A stretch of DNA of 24,342 nt, from contig DBYD01000057.1 in assembly GCA_002309855.1 (NCBI GenBank), forward strand, positions 30,597 to 54,938. The letters run 5' to 3'. A program made the translations under genes and the position numbers. The notes under the pieces were generated by a model. The model had not been told where the DNA came from. It worked only from the letters and a program-made list of their open reading frames with translations, and ran no database searches. Position 1 is the first letter of the stretch; each line of letters starts with the position of its first letter. This document shows, one piece after another, positions 1-8,662 of this stretch. Origin of the DNA: Bacteroidales bacterium UBA1195 (GTDB lineage: Bacteria > Bacteroidota > Bacteroidia > Bacteroidales > WCHB1-69).

Positions 1-789
1 GCCCACGTCGCCGTAGCCGCAGACCATGACGACCTTGCCGGCAATCATGATGTCCGTGGCGCGCTTGATGCCGTCGGCCAGGGACTCGCGGCAGCCGTAG
101 AGGTTGTCGAATTTCGACTTGGTGACCGAATCGTTCACATTGATGGCCGGCACCAGCAGCTCGCCCTTTGCGGCCATCTGGTAGAGACGGTGCACACCAG
201 TGGTTGTCTCTTCGGAAACACCTTTCAGCCCTGCAACAGTCTGGTGCCAGAACTGTGGGTTTTCGTCATATTGCGCCTTGAGCACCTTCAGGATGGCAGC
301 CTCATCCGCATTTTTCGGTTCGGCTTCCAGCAGGGCGGGATTGTTTTCAACCGCATATCCTTTGTGAATCAGCAGTGTGGCATCGCCACCGTCGTCCACC
401 ACAAGCTGCGGCCCTTTGCCGCCGGGGAAGTTCAGTGCCTGACGGGTGCACCACCAGTATTCCTCAACCGTCTCACCTTTCCAGGCAAAGACGGGGATGC
501 CGCGTTCGGCCATTGCCGCTGCCGCATGGTCCTGGGTTGAGAAGATGTTGCAGCTGGCCCAGCGCAGGTCGGCGCCAAGCTCCGCAAGCGTCTCCATAAG
601 GATGGCCGTCTGGATGGTCATGTGGAGCGAACCGGAGATGCGCACGCCGCGCAACGGCTTCGCCGCACCATATTTTTCCCTCAACGACATAAGCCCCGGC
701 ATCTCCTTTTCCGAAACTTCAATCTCCCTGCGGCCCCATGAGGCGAGCCCCATATCCGCCACCTTATATTTCAATGTGTTGTCTGTCAT
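1..789 (-). CDS. ahcY: Adenosylhomocysteinase, N-terminal part (cut by window edge)
   Basis: This cytosolic enzyme hydrolyses S-adenosylhomocysteine to adenosine and homocysteine with a tightly bound NAD, relieving product inhibition of SAM-dependent methyltransferases. Reading the minus strand from the ATG at 789-787 gives 263 codons without a stop. Family hallmarks seen in order are GSLHMT (substrate binding), STQDHAAAA, the catalytic segment NVNDSVTKSKFDN, and the start of the NAD-binding glycine motif (VCGYGDVG), where the window ends. The stretch around WWCTRQAL fits the long bacterial form of about 470 residues, so roughly the C-terminal 45% lies outside the window. It is divergent from the rnf operon across a 216-bp gap. 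A TACTTTTG promoter element lies about 50 bp upstream of the start. The assignment is secure; only the missing part is unknown. Confidence 0.97.
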   Translation of the reverse strand, partial: MTDNTLKYKVADMGLASWGRREIEVSEKEMPGLMSLREKYGAAKPLRGVRISGSLHMTIQTAILMETLAELGADLRWASCNIFSTQDHAAAAMAERGIPVFAWKGETVEEYWWCTRQALNFPGGKGPQLVVDDGGDATLLIHKGYAVENNPALLEAEPKNADEAAILKVLKAQYDENPQFWHQTVAGLKGVSEETTTGVHRLYQMAAKGELLVPAINVNDSVTKSKFDNLYGCRESLADGIKRATDIMIAGKVVMVCGYGDVG

Positions 790-838
790 GTTTTTTTATT
801 AATAATTACCACCTTTCGCAAGGCAAATGAACAATCTG

Positions 839-846
839 CAAAAGTA
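839..846 (-). promoter_or_regulatory. Bacteroidota -7 promoter element for ahcY
   Basis: On the minus strand this reads TACTTTTG followed by CAG, an exact match to the Bacteroidota sigma-ABfr -7 consensus TAnnTTTG. It lies about 50 bp upstream of the ahcY ATG. I see no convincing TTTG at the expected -33 distance. Confidence 0.6.
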
Positions 847-959
847 GTCCATATTCCGATGCATTCCGCAATAATCCTCCGAAAAAATTTCGCTGCCATT
901 TTCCGCCATCATACAATAATATTTTATGCTTCCCCTTCCGATGGAAACAATATTTTGAT

Positions 960-967
960 TATTTTTG
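960..967 (+). promoter_or_regulatory. Possible -7 promoter element for the rnf operon
   Basis: TATTTTTG matches TAnnTTTG and lies 38 bp upstream of the GTG start chosen for rnfC. The region is AT-rich and no clear -33 TTTG is visible, so a chance match is possible. It falls inside the rejected upstream extension of the rnfC frame, which supports the downstream start. Confidence 0.4.
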
Positions 968-1005
968 CAAATTTAATTTTTGCAACCAACCAAAACAGAG
1001 CAGAC

Positions 1006-2340
1006 GTGAAAACTTTCAGAAAAGGCGGAATACATCCCGAAGAGAACAAGCTGGCACACAATACGAAACTAGAGGAATTCCCTATCCAGGAGAAGGCCGT
1101 GCTGTACGCCTCGCAGCACTTGGGCGCACCGGCGGTGGTCCAGGTCCAGAAGGGCGACAAGGTAAAAGTCGGGCAACTGCTTGCCAAGGGTGAGGCTTTT
1201 GTCTCCGCAAACCTGCACTCCCCATACTCCGGCACTGTGTCCAAGGTGGAACCTGCCGCCGACCTTTCCGGCATGAAAAAACCTGCCATCTTCATTGATG
1301 TGGAGGGTGACGAATGGGAGGAAAGCATTGACCGCACTCCGGAGCTGAAAAAGGAAATAACCCTCTCCCCTGCGGAAATCATCGCGAAAATCAAGGAGAT
1401 GGGCATCGTCGGTCTGGGCGGAGCCTGCTTCCCCACACATGTGAAGCTCTCGGTTCCTGAAGGGAAAAAGGTGGAATATCTTATAATCAACGCGGCGGAA
1501 TGCGAGCCCTACATCTCCATCGACAACCGCATCCTGCTGGAGCGGACGGAGGAGTTTTTGACCGGCACCTGCGTGCTGCGCAAGGCCCTGCAGCTTGAAA
1601 AGGTTCATGTCGGCATTGAGGAGAACAAGGTTGAGGCCATCGCCCGACTGAAGGAGCTGGCAGCAAACTACCCCGGCGTTGTTGTGGAAGTGCTGAAGAC
1701 CAAATACCCGCAAGGCGCGGAAAAGCAGCTCATCAACTCCATTACAGGACGAGAGGTGCCTTCGGGGCGTCTGCCGCTCGATGTTGGCTGCATCGTATGC
1801 AACGTGAGTACCACACTTGCAGTCTATGAGGCGGTGCAGAAAAACAGGCCGTTGATAGGGCAATACATGACTTTCAGCGGAAAATCCGTAACAACGCCAC
1901 ATAATTTATATGTACGCTACGGCACGCCTGTGCAGAGCCTGATAGAGTATTGCGGCGGCCTGCCTGAGGATACCGGAAAGGTGATTTGCGGCGGCCCGAT
2001 GATGGGACGCGCCATGGCCAACCTGAACGTCTGGACAAACAAGGGGTTCTCCTCGCTGCTTGTAATCAACCGGAAGGAGGCCAAACGGATGGAGCCGCAG
2101 AACTGCATCCGCTGCGGCAAATGCGTGGAGGCCTGCCCGATGGGGCTTGAACCCTACCTGCTTTCAGCCAACGCGAAGCTGAACCGCTGGGACGAGACGG
2201 AGAAGCACCACATCATGGACTGCATCGAGTGCGGCTGCTGCCAGTTCAGCTGCCCCTCCTACCGTCCGCTGCTGGATCTGATACGGCTTGGCAAGAACAA
2301 GACCGGCGGCATCATCCGTGCGCGCCAGCAGAAGAAATAA
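1006..2340 (+). CDS. rnfC: Rnf complex subunit RnfC (NADH/flavin and Fe-S subunit)
   Basis: RnfC is the peripheral subunit of the Rnf complex that binds NADH and FMN and links NAD to ferredoxin oxidation across the cytoplasmic membrane. I chose the GTG at 1006 (444 residues) because family members begin with a KTFRKGGIHP-type sequence, found right after it. The frame stays open back to an ATG at 859, but those 49 residues do not look like RnfC and cover promoter-like DNA. Visible motifs are the flavin/NADH-binding GLGGACFPTHVK (from about residue 136) and two 4Fe-4S motifs, C367/C370/C373/C377 and C406/C409/C412/C416. It is the first gene of the rnfCDGEA cluster. In most Bacteroidota rnfB precedes it; here the neighbour is divergent ahcY. 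Confidence 0.95.
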   Translation: MKTFRKGGIHPEENKLAHNTKLEEFPIQEKAVLYASQHLGAPAVVQVQKGDKVKVGQLLAKGEAFVSANLHSPYSGTVSKVEPAADLSGMKKPAIFIDVEGDEWEESIDRTPELKKEITLSPAEIIAKIKEMGIVGLGGACFPTHVKLSVPEGKKVEYLIINAAECEPYISIDNRILLERTEEFLTGTCVLRKALQLEKVHVGIEENKVEAIARLKELAANYPGVVVEVLKTKYPQGAEKQLINSITGREVPSGRLPLDVGCIVCNVSTTLAVYEAVQKNRPLIGQYMTFSGKSVTTPHNLYVRYGTPVQSLIEYCGGLPEDTGKVICGGPMMGRAMANLNVWTNKGFSSLLVINRKEAKRMEPQNCIRCGKCVEACPMGLEPYLLSANAKLNRWDETEKHHIMDCIECGCCQFSCPSYRPLLDLIRLGKNKTGGIIRARQQKK

Positions 2341-2342
2341 AT

Positions 2343-2368
2343 GTTTGCCGGAGTGTGCTCCGGCAAAC
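2343..2368 (+). other. Perfect hairpin between rnfC and rnfD
   Basis: An 11-bp perfect inverted repeat (GTTTGCCGGAG, loop TGTG, CTCCGGCAAAC) begins three bases after the rnfC stop. The following sequence is A-rich with no T-run, so it does not look like a standard intrinsic terminator on the plus strand. It could slow RNA decay, mark a processing point or act as a partial attenuator between rnfC and the membrane-subunit genes. Confidence 0.6.
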
Positions 2369-2418
2369 AAAATTAATAACAGAAAATAAAATAATTCATT
2401 ATAAAAGCAAAATTAAAA

Positions 2419-3411
<993 letters not shown>

Positions 3412-3438
3412 TGTTTAAGATTTAAATCGATACTTCAA

Positions 3439-4032
3439 ATGAAAAAGGCAAAATCAAGTTTTATCAATATGTTCCTGACGCTGCTGGTGGTTTGTGCGCT
3501 GGCAGGCGCCGCACTGGCCGCAGTCTATCAGGCCACATCCGCCCCAATCCAGCAGGCGAGGGACAACAAGCAGGAGGAGGCCATAAAGCAGGTGCTCCCT
3601 CCCTTTGACGAACTGAAAACCGAGAAAAAGGCGTTGGAGACAATCTCTATCCAGAGCCTGTTCCACAAGGAGGCGGCAGCCGACTCGCTGACGCTGTACC
3701 ACGCCTTTGCCAACGGCGAACCCGTCGGTACGGCAGTGGAGAGCTTCACCAACAAGGGCTTTGGCGGCACCATAAAAATGATGGCCGGTTTCCTGCCCGA
3801 CGGCAGCATCTACAAGACCGCTGTCCTGAGCCACGCGGAGACACCGGGATTGGGCTCCAAAATGGAGGATCCCTCCTTCTACAGCCAGTTTGAAGGGAAG
3901 AACCCTGCAAACTTCAACCTTACAGTCAAGAAGGATGGCGGCGACGTGCAGGCCATTACGGCGGCCACCATCAGTTCAAGGGCCTACTGCGACGCGCTCA
4001 ACACCGCCTATTCAACCGTCAAACCGCAATAA
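3439..4032 (+). CDS. rnfG: Rnf complex flavoprotein subunit RnfG
   Basis: RnfG is a membrane-anchored subunit whose FMN-binding domain sits on the outer face of the cytoplasmic membrane and carries a covalent FMN. The 197-residue protein starts with a positively charged end and one hydrophobic anchor (about residues 10-31). The FMN_bind segment includes GFGGTIKMM, HAETPGLG and, near the C-terminus, AITAATISSRA. The usual flavinylation signature is SGAT; here it reads T174-A-A-T177, with alanine replacing the glycine. T177 is still positioned to receive FMN. It sits between rnfD and rnfE, 12 bp before the latter. Confidence 0.94.
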   Translation: MKKAKSSFINMFLTLLVVCALAGAALAAVYQATSAPIQQARDNKQEEAIKQVLPPFDELKTEKKALETISIQSLFHKEAAADSLTLYHAFANGEPVGTAVESFTNKGFGGTIKMMAGFLPDGSIYKTAVLSHAETPGLGSKMEDPSFYSQFEGKNPANFNLTVKKDGGDVQAITAATISSRAYCDALNTAYSTVKPQ

Positions 4033-4044
4033 AAAGGAGGAATC
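4032..4044 (+). promoter_or_regulatory. Strong Shine-Dalgarno site ahead of rnfE
   Basis: AAAAGGAGG ends four bases before the rnfE ATG at 4045, close to perfect pairing with the 16S rRNA tail. It stands out because the other genes here have weak or no such sites, as is usual in Bacteroidota. It fixes the rnfE start. Confidence 0.6.
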
Positions 4045-4629
4045 ATGAACCAATTGCAGAACTTTACCAAAGGATTCATAAAAGAGAGCCCGACCTTCGT
4101 GCTGATGTTGGGAATGTGCCCGACGCTGGGTGTCACCACATCGGCCGTCAACGGATTGGGCATGGGACTGGCCACAACGGCTGTCCTTGTGTTGTCCAAC
4201 ATCATCATCTCCTGCATCAAGTCGCTGATTCCGGACAAGGTGCGCATTCCAGCATTCATCGTCATCATCGCATCGTTGGTCACGGTGGTGCAGATGTGCA
4301 TGGAGGCATACCTGCCCAGCCTTTACGCCAGCCTTGGCCTCTTCATTCCGCTGATTGTGGTCAACTGCCTCATCCTCGGACGTGCCGAGGCCTTCGCCTC
4401 CAAAAATGGCGTCTGGTCCTCATTTGTAGACGGCGCAGGCATGGGGCTTGGCTTCACCTTCGGTCTGACTGTGCTCGGTATGGTCAGGGAGCTGCTCGGC
4501 AACTACGCCGTGTTCGGCCACAAACTGGTCCAGGGTGACGGCATCCTGGTTTTTGTGCTGGCTCCCGGCGCATTCCTCGCACTCGGATTTATTGTCGCAT
4601 TCATCAACGCAATCAGAAAAAAAGCATAA
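4045..4629 (+). CDS. rnfE: Rnf complex membrane subunit RnfE
   Basis: RnfE is one of two homologous six-helix membrane subunits (with RnfA) that form the core of the Rnf pump. In the related Nqr complex the matching pair binds an intramembrane iron-sulfur cluster. The 194-residue length is normal. The paired half-motifs are visible: GMCPTLGVT with C25 and VNCLILGRAEAF with C108, the cysteines expected at the cluster. Start and reading frame are supported by a strong Shine-Dalgarno site. It lies 12 bp after rnfG and 12 bp before rnfA. Confidence 0.96.
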   Translation: MNQLQNFTKGFIKESPTFVLMLGMCPTLGVTTSAVNGLGMGLATTAVLVLSNIIISCIKSLIPDKVRIPAFIVIIASLVTVVQMCMEAYLPSLYASLGLFIPLIVVNCLILGRAEAFASKNGVWSSFVDGAGMGLGFTFGLTVLGMVRELLGNYAVFGHKLVQGDGILVFVLAPGAFLALGFIVAFINAIRKKA

Positions 4630-4641
4630 AACTTCAGAATC

Positions 4642-5214
4642 ATGGAAATATTCATAATCATTATCGGCGCAATATTTGTCAATAACATTGTATTCTCCCA
4701 ATTTTTGGGCATCTGTCCCTTTTTGGGCGTTTCCAACAAAATCTCAACAGCCGTCGGCATGTCGGGCGCGGTGGTCTTTGTCATCACGCTGGCCACGTTA
4801 GTCACATTCCTGATCCAGGAGTACATCCTCATTCCCTTTGGGCTGGAGTACCTGCAGACAATCAGCTTCATTCTGGTGATTGCCTCGCTTGTGCAGATGG
4901 TCGAGATCATCCTGAAGAAAATCACTCCCTCGCTCTATCAGGCTTTGGGCGTGTTCCTGCCACTGATCACCACAAACTGCGCCGTGCTGGGTGTGGCCAT
5001 CATGGTGATCCAGCAGAACTTCACGCTGGGCGGAGGGCTTATTTTCGCCTTTGCAACCGCAATCGGATACGGACTCGCACTGATCCTTTTTGCAGGACTG
5101 CGTGAACAGATGGAACTGAACGACACGCCCAAGGCGATGAAGGGCACCCCTATCGCGCTGATCACTGCCGGCATCCTGGCCTTGGCGTTCATGGGATTTT
5201 CCGGACTGGTATAA
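4642..5214 (+). CDS. rnfA: Rnf complex membrane subunit RnfA
   Basis: RnfA is the partner of RnfE in the membrane core of the Rnf pump. The 190-residue protein has six predicted membrane spans. Diagnostic sequences are NNIVFSQFLGICPFLGVSNK (C25) and TTNCAVLG (C113), matching the cluster-binding cysteines of the RnfA/NqrE family. It closes the rnfCDGEA block; the next ATG begins one base after its stop, so the following lipoprotein gene is almost certainly cotranscribed. No rnfB follows, although clostridial rnf operons place it there. Confidence 0.96.
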   Translation: MEIFIIIIGAIFVNNIVFSQFLGICPFLGVSNKISTAVGMSGAVVFVITLATLVTFLIQEYILIPFGLEYLQTISFILVIASLVQMVEIILKKITPSLYQALGVFLPLITTNCAVLGVAIMVIQQNFTLGGGLIFAFATAIGYGLALILFAGLREQMELNDTPKAMKGTPIALITAGILALAFMGFSGLV

Positions 5215-5215
5215 G

Positions 5216-6889
5216 ATGCGGATAAAGGGATTCTTTGCCGTTCCGCTCTCTGCGGCACTGCTCCTTTTGGGCGGTTGCGCAACTCAGGCCGTGCTTAACG
5301 GCGGGCCGAAGGACACGGAGCCGCCAAAGATTGTGCAGAGCGAACCCGCTTTGGAGGCCACCTCCGTTTCCAATCCCGTAATCCGACTCCGTTTTGACGA
5401 ATATGTCACACTGAACTCCCCGACTGACAGCATCCGGATAACTCCGGCCCAGCAAAAGGCTCCTAACTACCAGCTTAAAGGTAAGACGCTGCACATCACC
5501 CTCCGTGACAGTCTGCTTCCAAATACCACCTATCACATTGACATGCAAGGCGGTGTGATTCGCGATTTGAACGAAGGGAATCACATGCCTGCCACATCAG
5601 TGGTATTCAGCACCGGCGAGGGGTTGGACAGCTGCCAGTTAAGCGGCATTGTAAAGGATGCCTACACCCTTCAACCTGTCGCAAATGCCTGTGTGCTGCT
5701 CTACACCCAACAGGAGGATTCCTGCCCGATGCGCGATCAGTCTGATTTTTTTACACTTACTGACAAGCAGGGCGCATTTTCATTCAACCACCTGCCAGCC
5801 CGTCCATTCAGGATTTATGCGGTGGCCGACAAAAATTTCAACCGCTGTTTCGACCAGACGGACGAAGGTGTCGCTTTCCTGCCGGACAGTATCACTGTAA
5901 TTCCGGAGGCAAAAGGTGTTGTGGACAGTAACAGGCGTCCGATTTCCCTTCTTATGTTCACTGAAAAACCGGAGAAGACACGTTTCCTGAGTTGTAGTTC
6001 AACTGAAAAGGGCATACACAAGTTTGCATTCAACATTCCGACCGACACATTCCTTCTTCAATCCCTGCGCGATGTAACATCCGGCCACCTGACTGAACGT
6101 AACGCGACAGGCGACACGGTGATAGCCTACTTTTACGATTCCACCCGTAACTGCGAGGAAACATTTCTATTGCAACATGACGGTGGTACAGACACAATTA
6201 CGCTCAACCCGTGCGGAGGCGGAGGAAAAGAGCGCGACTCAATCCGGAAACCGTTGGAGCATCGGGAGAACAATAAGGTGGAAATCGGAGAGAAATTCAC
6301 CATCAGGTTCCATTTTCCGCTCCGTTCAGCCGACACCGCCGCCTTCACACTATATGAAATCCGACGGAAGGAATCGGACACACTGAAAGTTGAGAAATTC
6401 GGCATTCTACGTGATCCGGAGCTGCCACGGCAGCTGCAGATTGACTACCCGCTGCGTTCCCGCTGCGACTACCTGCTTATTGTTGCCGACTCCTCTTGCG
6501 TGGCATGGAACGGGCAATATAACGACAGCCTCAAGCTTGCCTTTACAGTGAAAGGGAAAAAGGAATACGGGCAGCTGCAGCTGTCATTGCTGCTGCCGGA
6601 CAAGCGTGACTATCTCCTGCAACTGACCGATACCAAGTACAATATCCGCTATGAGCAGAGCGTTCCGGCCGCTTCCGTGACCGGTGACACGCTGCGCATA
6701 ACATTTCCGCACCTGAAGGAGGGTGACTACCGGCTTCGCGTTGTTGCCGATGACAACGGCAACGGAGTGTGGGACACCGGAAAATACATTACCCACCAGG
6801 AACCGGAACAGGTTTTCATCAATCCAAAAACATGGACGATAAAAGCCAACTGGACCATAGAAGAAACCATTGAAGTGATATTCAAATGA
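5216..6889 (+). CDS. Ig-like domain lipoprotein, function unknown
   Basis: A 557-residue predicted lipoprotein. The signal peptide ends in a lipobox LLGGC with C21 as the lipidated residue. A GGPKDTEPP segment follows, typical of a widespread Bacteroidota family with an N-terminal SbsA-like Ig (Big_5) domain (about residues 35-133). Next is a carboxypeptidase-regulatory-like beta domain (about 140-210, starting SGIVKDAYTLQPV). A C-terminal segment, DDNGNGVWDTGKY, near residue 520 resembles the same kind of domain. It is an envelope protein of unknown role. It starts one base after rnfA and overlaps pyrK by four bases (ATGA), so the three are translationally linked, but I see no mechanistic tie to the Rnf complex. 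Confidence 0.82.
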   Translation: MRIKGFFAVPLSAALLLLGGCATQAVLNGGPKDTEPPKIVQSEPALEATSVSNPVIRLRFDEYVTLNSPTDSIRITPAQQKAPNYQLKGKTLHITLRDSLLPNTTYHIDMQGGVIRDLNEGNHMPATSVVFSTGEGLDSCQLSGIVKDAYTLQPVANACVLLYTQQEDSCPMRDQSDFFTLTDKQGAFSFNHLPARPFRIYAVADKNFNRCFDQTDEGVAFLPDSITVIPEAKGVVDSNRRPISLLMFTEKPEKTRFLSCSSTEKGIHKFAFNIPTDTFLLQSLRDVTSGHLTERNATGDTVIAYFYDSTRNCEETFLLQHDGGTDTITLNPCGGGGKERDSIRKPLEHRENNKVEIGEKFTIRFHFPLRSADTAAFTLYEIRRKESDTLKVEKFGILRDPELPRQLQIDYPLRSRCDYLLIVADSSCVAWNGQYNDSLKLAFTVKGKKEYGQLQLSLLLPDKRDYLLQLTDTKYNIRYEQSVPAASVTGDTLRITFPHLKEGDYRLRVVADDNGNGVWDTGKYITHQEPEQVFINPKTWTIKANWTIEETIEVIFK

Positions 6890-7656
6890 AACATCAGGCA
6901 CTATTCAAAATACTGGAAAACACTCCCCTTCCCGACCAGGACTTTCTGCTGAAACTCCAACCTGTTGGAGCGTCACTTGAGGGAATCAGACCGGGGCAGT
7001 TCGTACAGGTTCTGGTCCCACATACGGAAGGCGTGTTCCTGCGCCGGCCCATTTCGGTGTGCGATGCTGACCTTCGTGAAAACATCCTGACACTTTATAT
7101 AAAAAAGGTGGGGAAAGGGACTGTCGGGCTGAGCTGCTGCAAACCTGGGGAGAATCTGGACATAGTTTTCCCGCTTGGGAACGGATTTGACTTTACAGGG
7201 AACCGCAAGCCGCTGCTTTTGGGCGGCGGTGCCGGCATCGCCCCGATGGTGCTGCTCTCAAAAAAAATGCGGGAATCCGGTGTTGCACCTACAGTGCTGC
7301 TGGCTGGCAGGACGGAGCGTGCGCTAAGCCTCCGGACATTGTTTGAGGAGACTCCTCTGCTCTGCACCGATGACGGAAGCATAGGCGAAAAGGGAATCAT
7401 AACCCAACACACTGTTTTCCAAAATATTTCTGATTTTGACAAGATTTTCTGCTGTGGCCCCACCCCGATGATGAAGGCAGTGGCACGGTTGGCCGAAGCG
7501 GCGGGCATCCCATGCGAAGTGTCGCTGGAAAACACCATGGCCTGCGGCGTGGGCGCATGCCTCTGCTGCGTCACACCGACCGTTGAACACGGCAACCAAT
7601 GTGTCTGCACGGAAGGCCCCGTCTTTGACAGCCGCGAGCTGGCAGACTTCCGATAA
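6886..7656 (+). CDS. pyrK: Dihydroorotate dehydrogenase electron transfer subunit PyrK
   Basis: PyrK carries FAD and a 2Fe-2S cluster and passes electrons from PyrD (dihydroorotate oxidation, pyrimidine synthesis) to NAD. In the 256-residue protein the FAD-binding RRPISVCD and the nucleotide-binding GGGAGIAPMV are visible. The C-terminal cluster motif has C220, C225 and C228, followed by C239 and C241, either of which may be the fourth ligand. The TEGPVFDSREL ending is characteristic of PyrK. Its ATG overlaps the lipoprotein stop. The gene normally sits next to pyrD, but here a convergent gene follows only 26 bp later, so pyrD must be elsewhere. Related flavoproteins (NfnA-type) share the fold; the C-terminal sequence favours PyrK. 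Confidence 0.88.
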   Translation: MKHQALFKILENTPLPDQDFLLKLQPVGASLEGIRPGQFVQVLVPHTEGVFLRRPISVCDADLRENILTLYIKKVGKGTVGLSCCKPGENLDIVFPLGNGFDFTGNRKPLLLGGGAGIAPMVLLSKKMRESGVAPTVLLAGRTERALSLRTLFEETPLLCTDDGSIGEKGIITQHTVFQNISDFDKIFCCGPTPMMKAVARLAEAAGIPCEVSLENTMACGVGACLCCVTPTVEHGNQCVCTEGPVFDSRELADFR

Positions 7657-7682
7657 GCAACAACAACCGACAGGAATGACCG

Positions 7683-8651
7683 CTACTGGATCCGCCTGAA
7701 CACCGGTTTCAACTTGATTTTCCGGTTGTTCGAAGCGGCAAACACGCCGATGCCCCCCTGCACGTTGGTGTAAATCTGTACCGGCTCGGAGAGGATGGCA
7801 AACTCATCGTCGGCCTTCTCCAAGGTGTTGTCGTACAGGTAACGGTCACCGCTAAGTGCGGAAACACAGACAGTATAGGGATACTGGCTGGTGTCGGAAA
7901 GCAGGTCTTTATACGCATTATTGAGATACAGATTAAACACCATGGTGTACGATTTGCCGTCAAACAGCCTATCTGAAAAACGCAGGCTTTTTCCGGAAGC
8001 GTGCGTCTCCCCCTGCTCCAACAGGAAATCCACGCTGGTGGCATCCGTAAACACCACGTCGCTGGTAGAAAACCACAGGGAGATAAACTCCGGCTCGGTT
8101 GTGTCCGACTCTATAAAACCATTCTGGTCGTAGCGGTTAGTAATCTTCCGAACCCAACCATCAAAAGAAATCCTGTAATAGTTTTTCCCTTGAGGGTCAT
8201 GGATCCTGACCTTGACCTGACAAGTTTGCGACAGGGAATCATACGCCGTTTCCAGCACCTCCACATCCGGCTCGGCCGGCACTCTGGTCCCGGCCTGCAC
8301 CATCGGATATCCGGGCACCAGCACCTGCAGATCCAAGGTGTCGCCCGCCTGCGGAAGGCAGTCGAAAAAGTACTCCCCGTCATCGGCGGAAAGCCGGTTT
8401 GTCTGCCGGCCGTTGGCATAAAGGCGCACATCGGCATTACGGATGGTGCGGAAGGAATGTCCGTCCAGGAAAAAACGGCTGTGACTGAGCTTTATCCGCA
8501 CCATGGAGTCGGCCTCCGGCTTGGAGACCAGCACCACGTAAGGGGTCACTTCATCCACTTTGAATTCCACCACCTTTTCACACCCGGCCAGCCCGATGAG
8601 GGCGGAAACAAGGCCGGCGGCCATGCCAACTGTCAAAAACAATCTCTTCAT
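7683..8651 (-). CDS. DUF4249 domain lipoprotein
   Basis: A 322-residue predicted lipoprotein with signal peptide and lipobox GLAGC (C24). The mature part matches the DUF4249 family in layout: an opening VVEFKVDEVTPYVVLVS-type strand, an RNADVRLYANG segment (beta-sandwich typical of peptidase-regulatory-like modules), and a C-terminal NVQGGIGVFAA motif that is highly characteristic. Family members are almost always encoded directly after a TonB-dependent receptor in Bacteroidota and probably form its surface partner, in a SusD-like role; no substrate is established. It follows the receptor gene by 11 bp on the minus strand and ends the operon, convergent with pyrK. Confidence 0.88.
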   Translation of the reverse strand: MKRLFLTVGMAAGLVSALIGLAGCEKVVEFKVDEVTPYVVLVSKPEADSMVRIKLSHSRFFLDGHSFRTIRNADVRLYANGRQTNRLSADDGEYFFDCLPQAGDTLDLQVLVPGYPMVQAGTRVPAEPDVEVLETAYDSLSQTCQVKVRIHDPQGKNYYRISFDGWVRKITNRYDQNGFIESDTTEPEFISLWFSTSDVVFTDATSVDFLLEQGETHASGKSLRFSDRLFDGKSYTMVFNLYLNNAYKDLLSDTSQYPYTVCVSALSGDRYLYDNTLEKADDEFAILSEPVQIYTNVQGGIGVFAASNNRKIKLKPVFRRIQ

Positions 8652-8662
8652 CGCACTTCTTT

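Noticed and set aside
190..802. Plus-strand open frames opposite ahcY
   Set aside because: The minus strand encodes an unambiguous adenosylhomocysteinase; the plus-strand products match nothing recognisable.
859..1005. Upstream in-frame extension of rnfC starting at an ATG
   Set aside because: The 49 extra residues do not resemble an RnfC N-terminus, the DNA is AT-rich and promoter-like, and the family's KTFRKGG start follows the GTG at 1006.
1069..1902. Minus-strand open frame of 277 codons inside rnfC
   Set aside because: Antisense shadow of a confident gene, with no domain, signal or promoter of its own.
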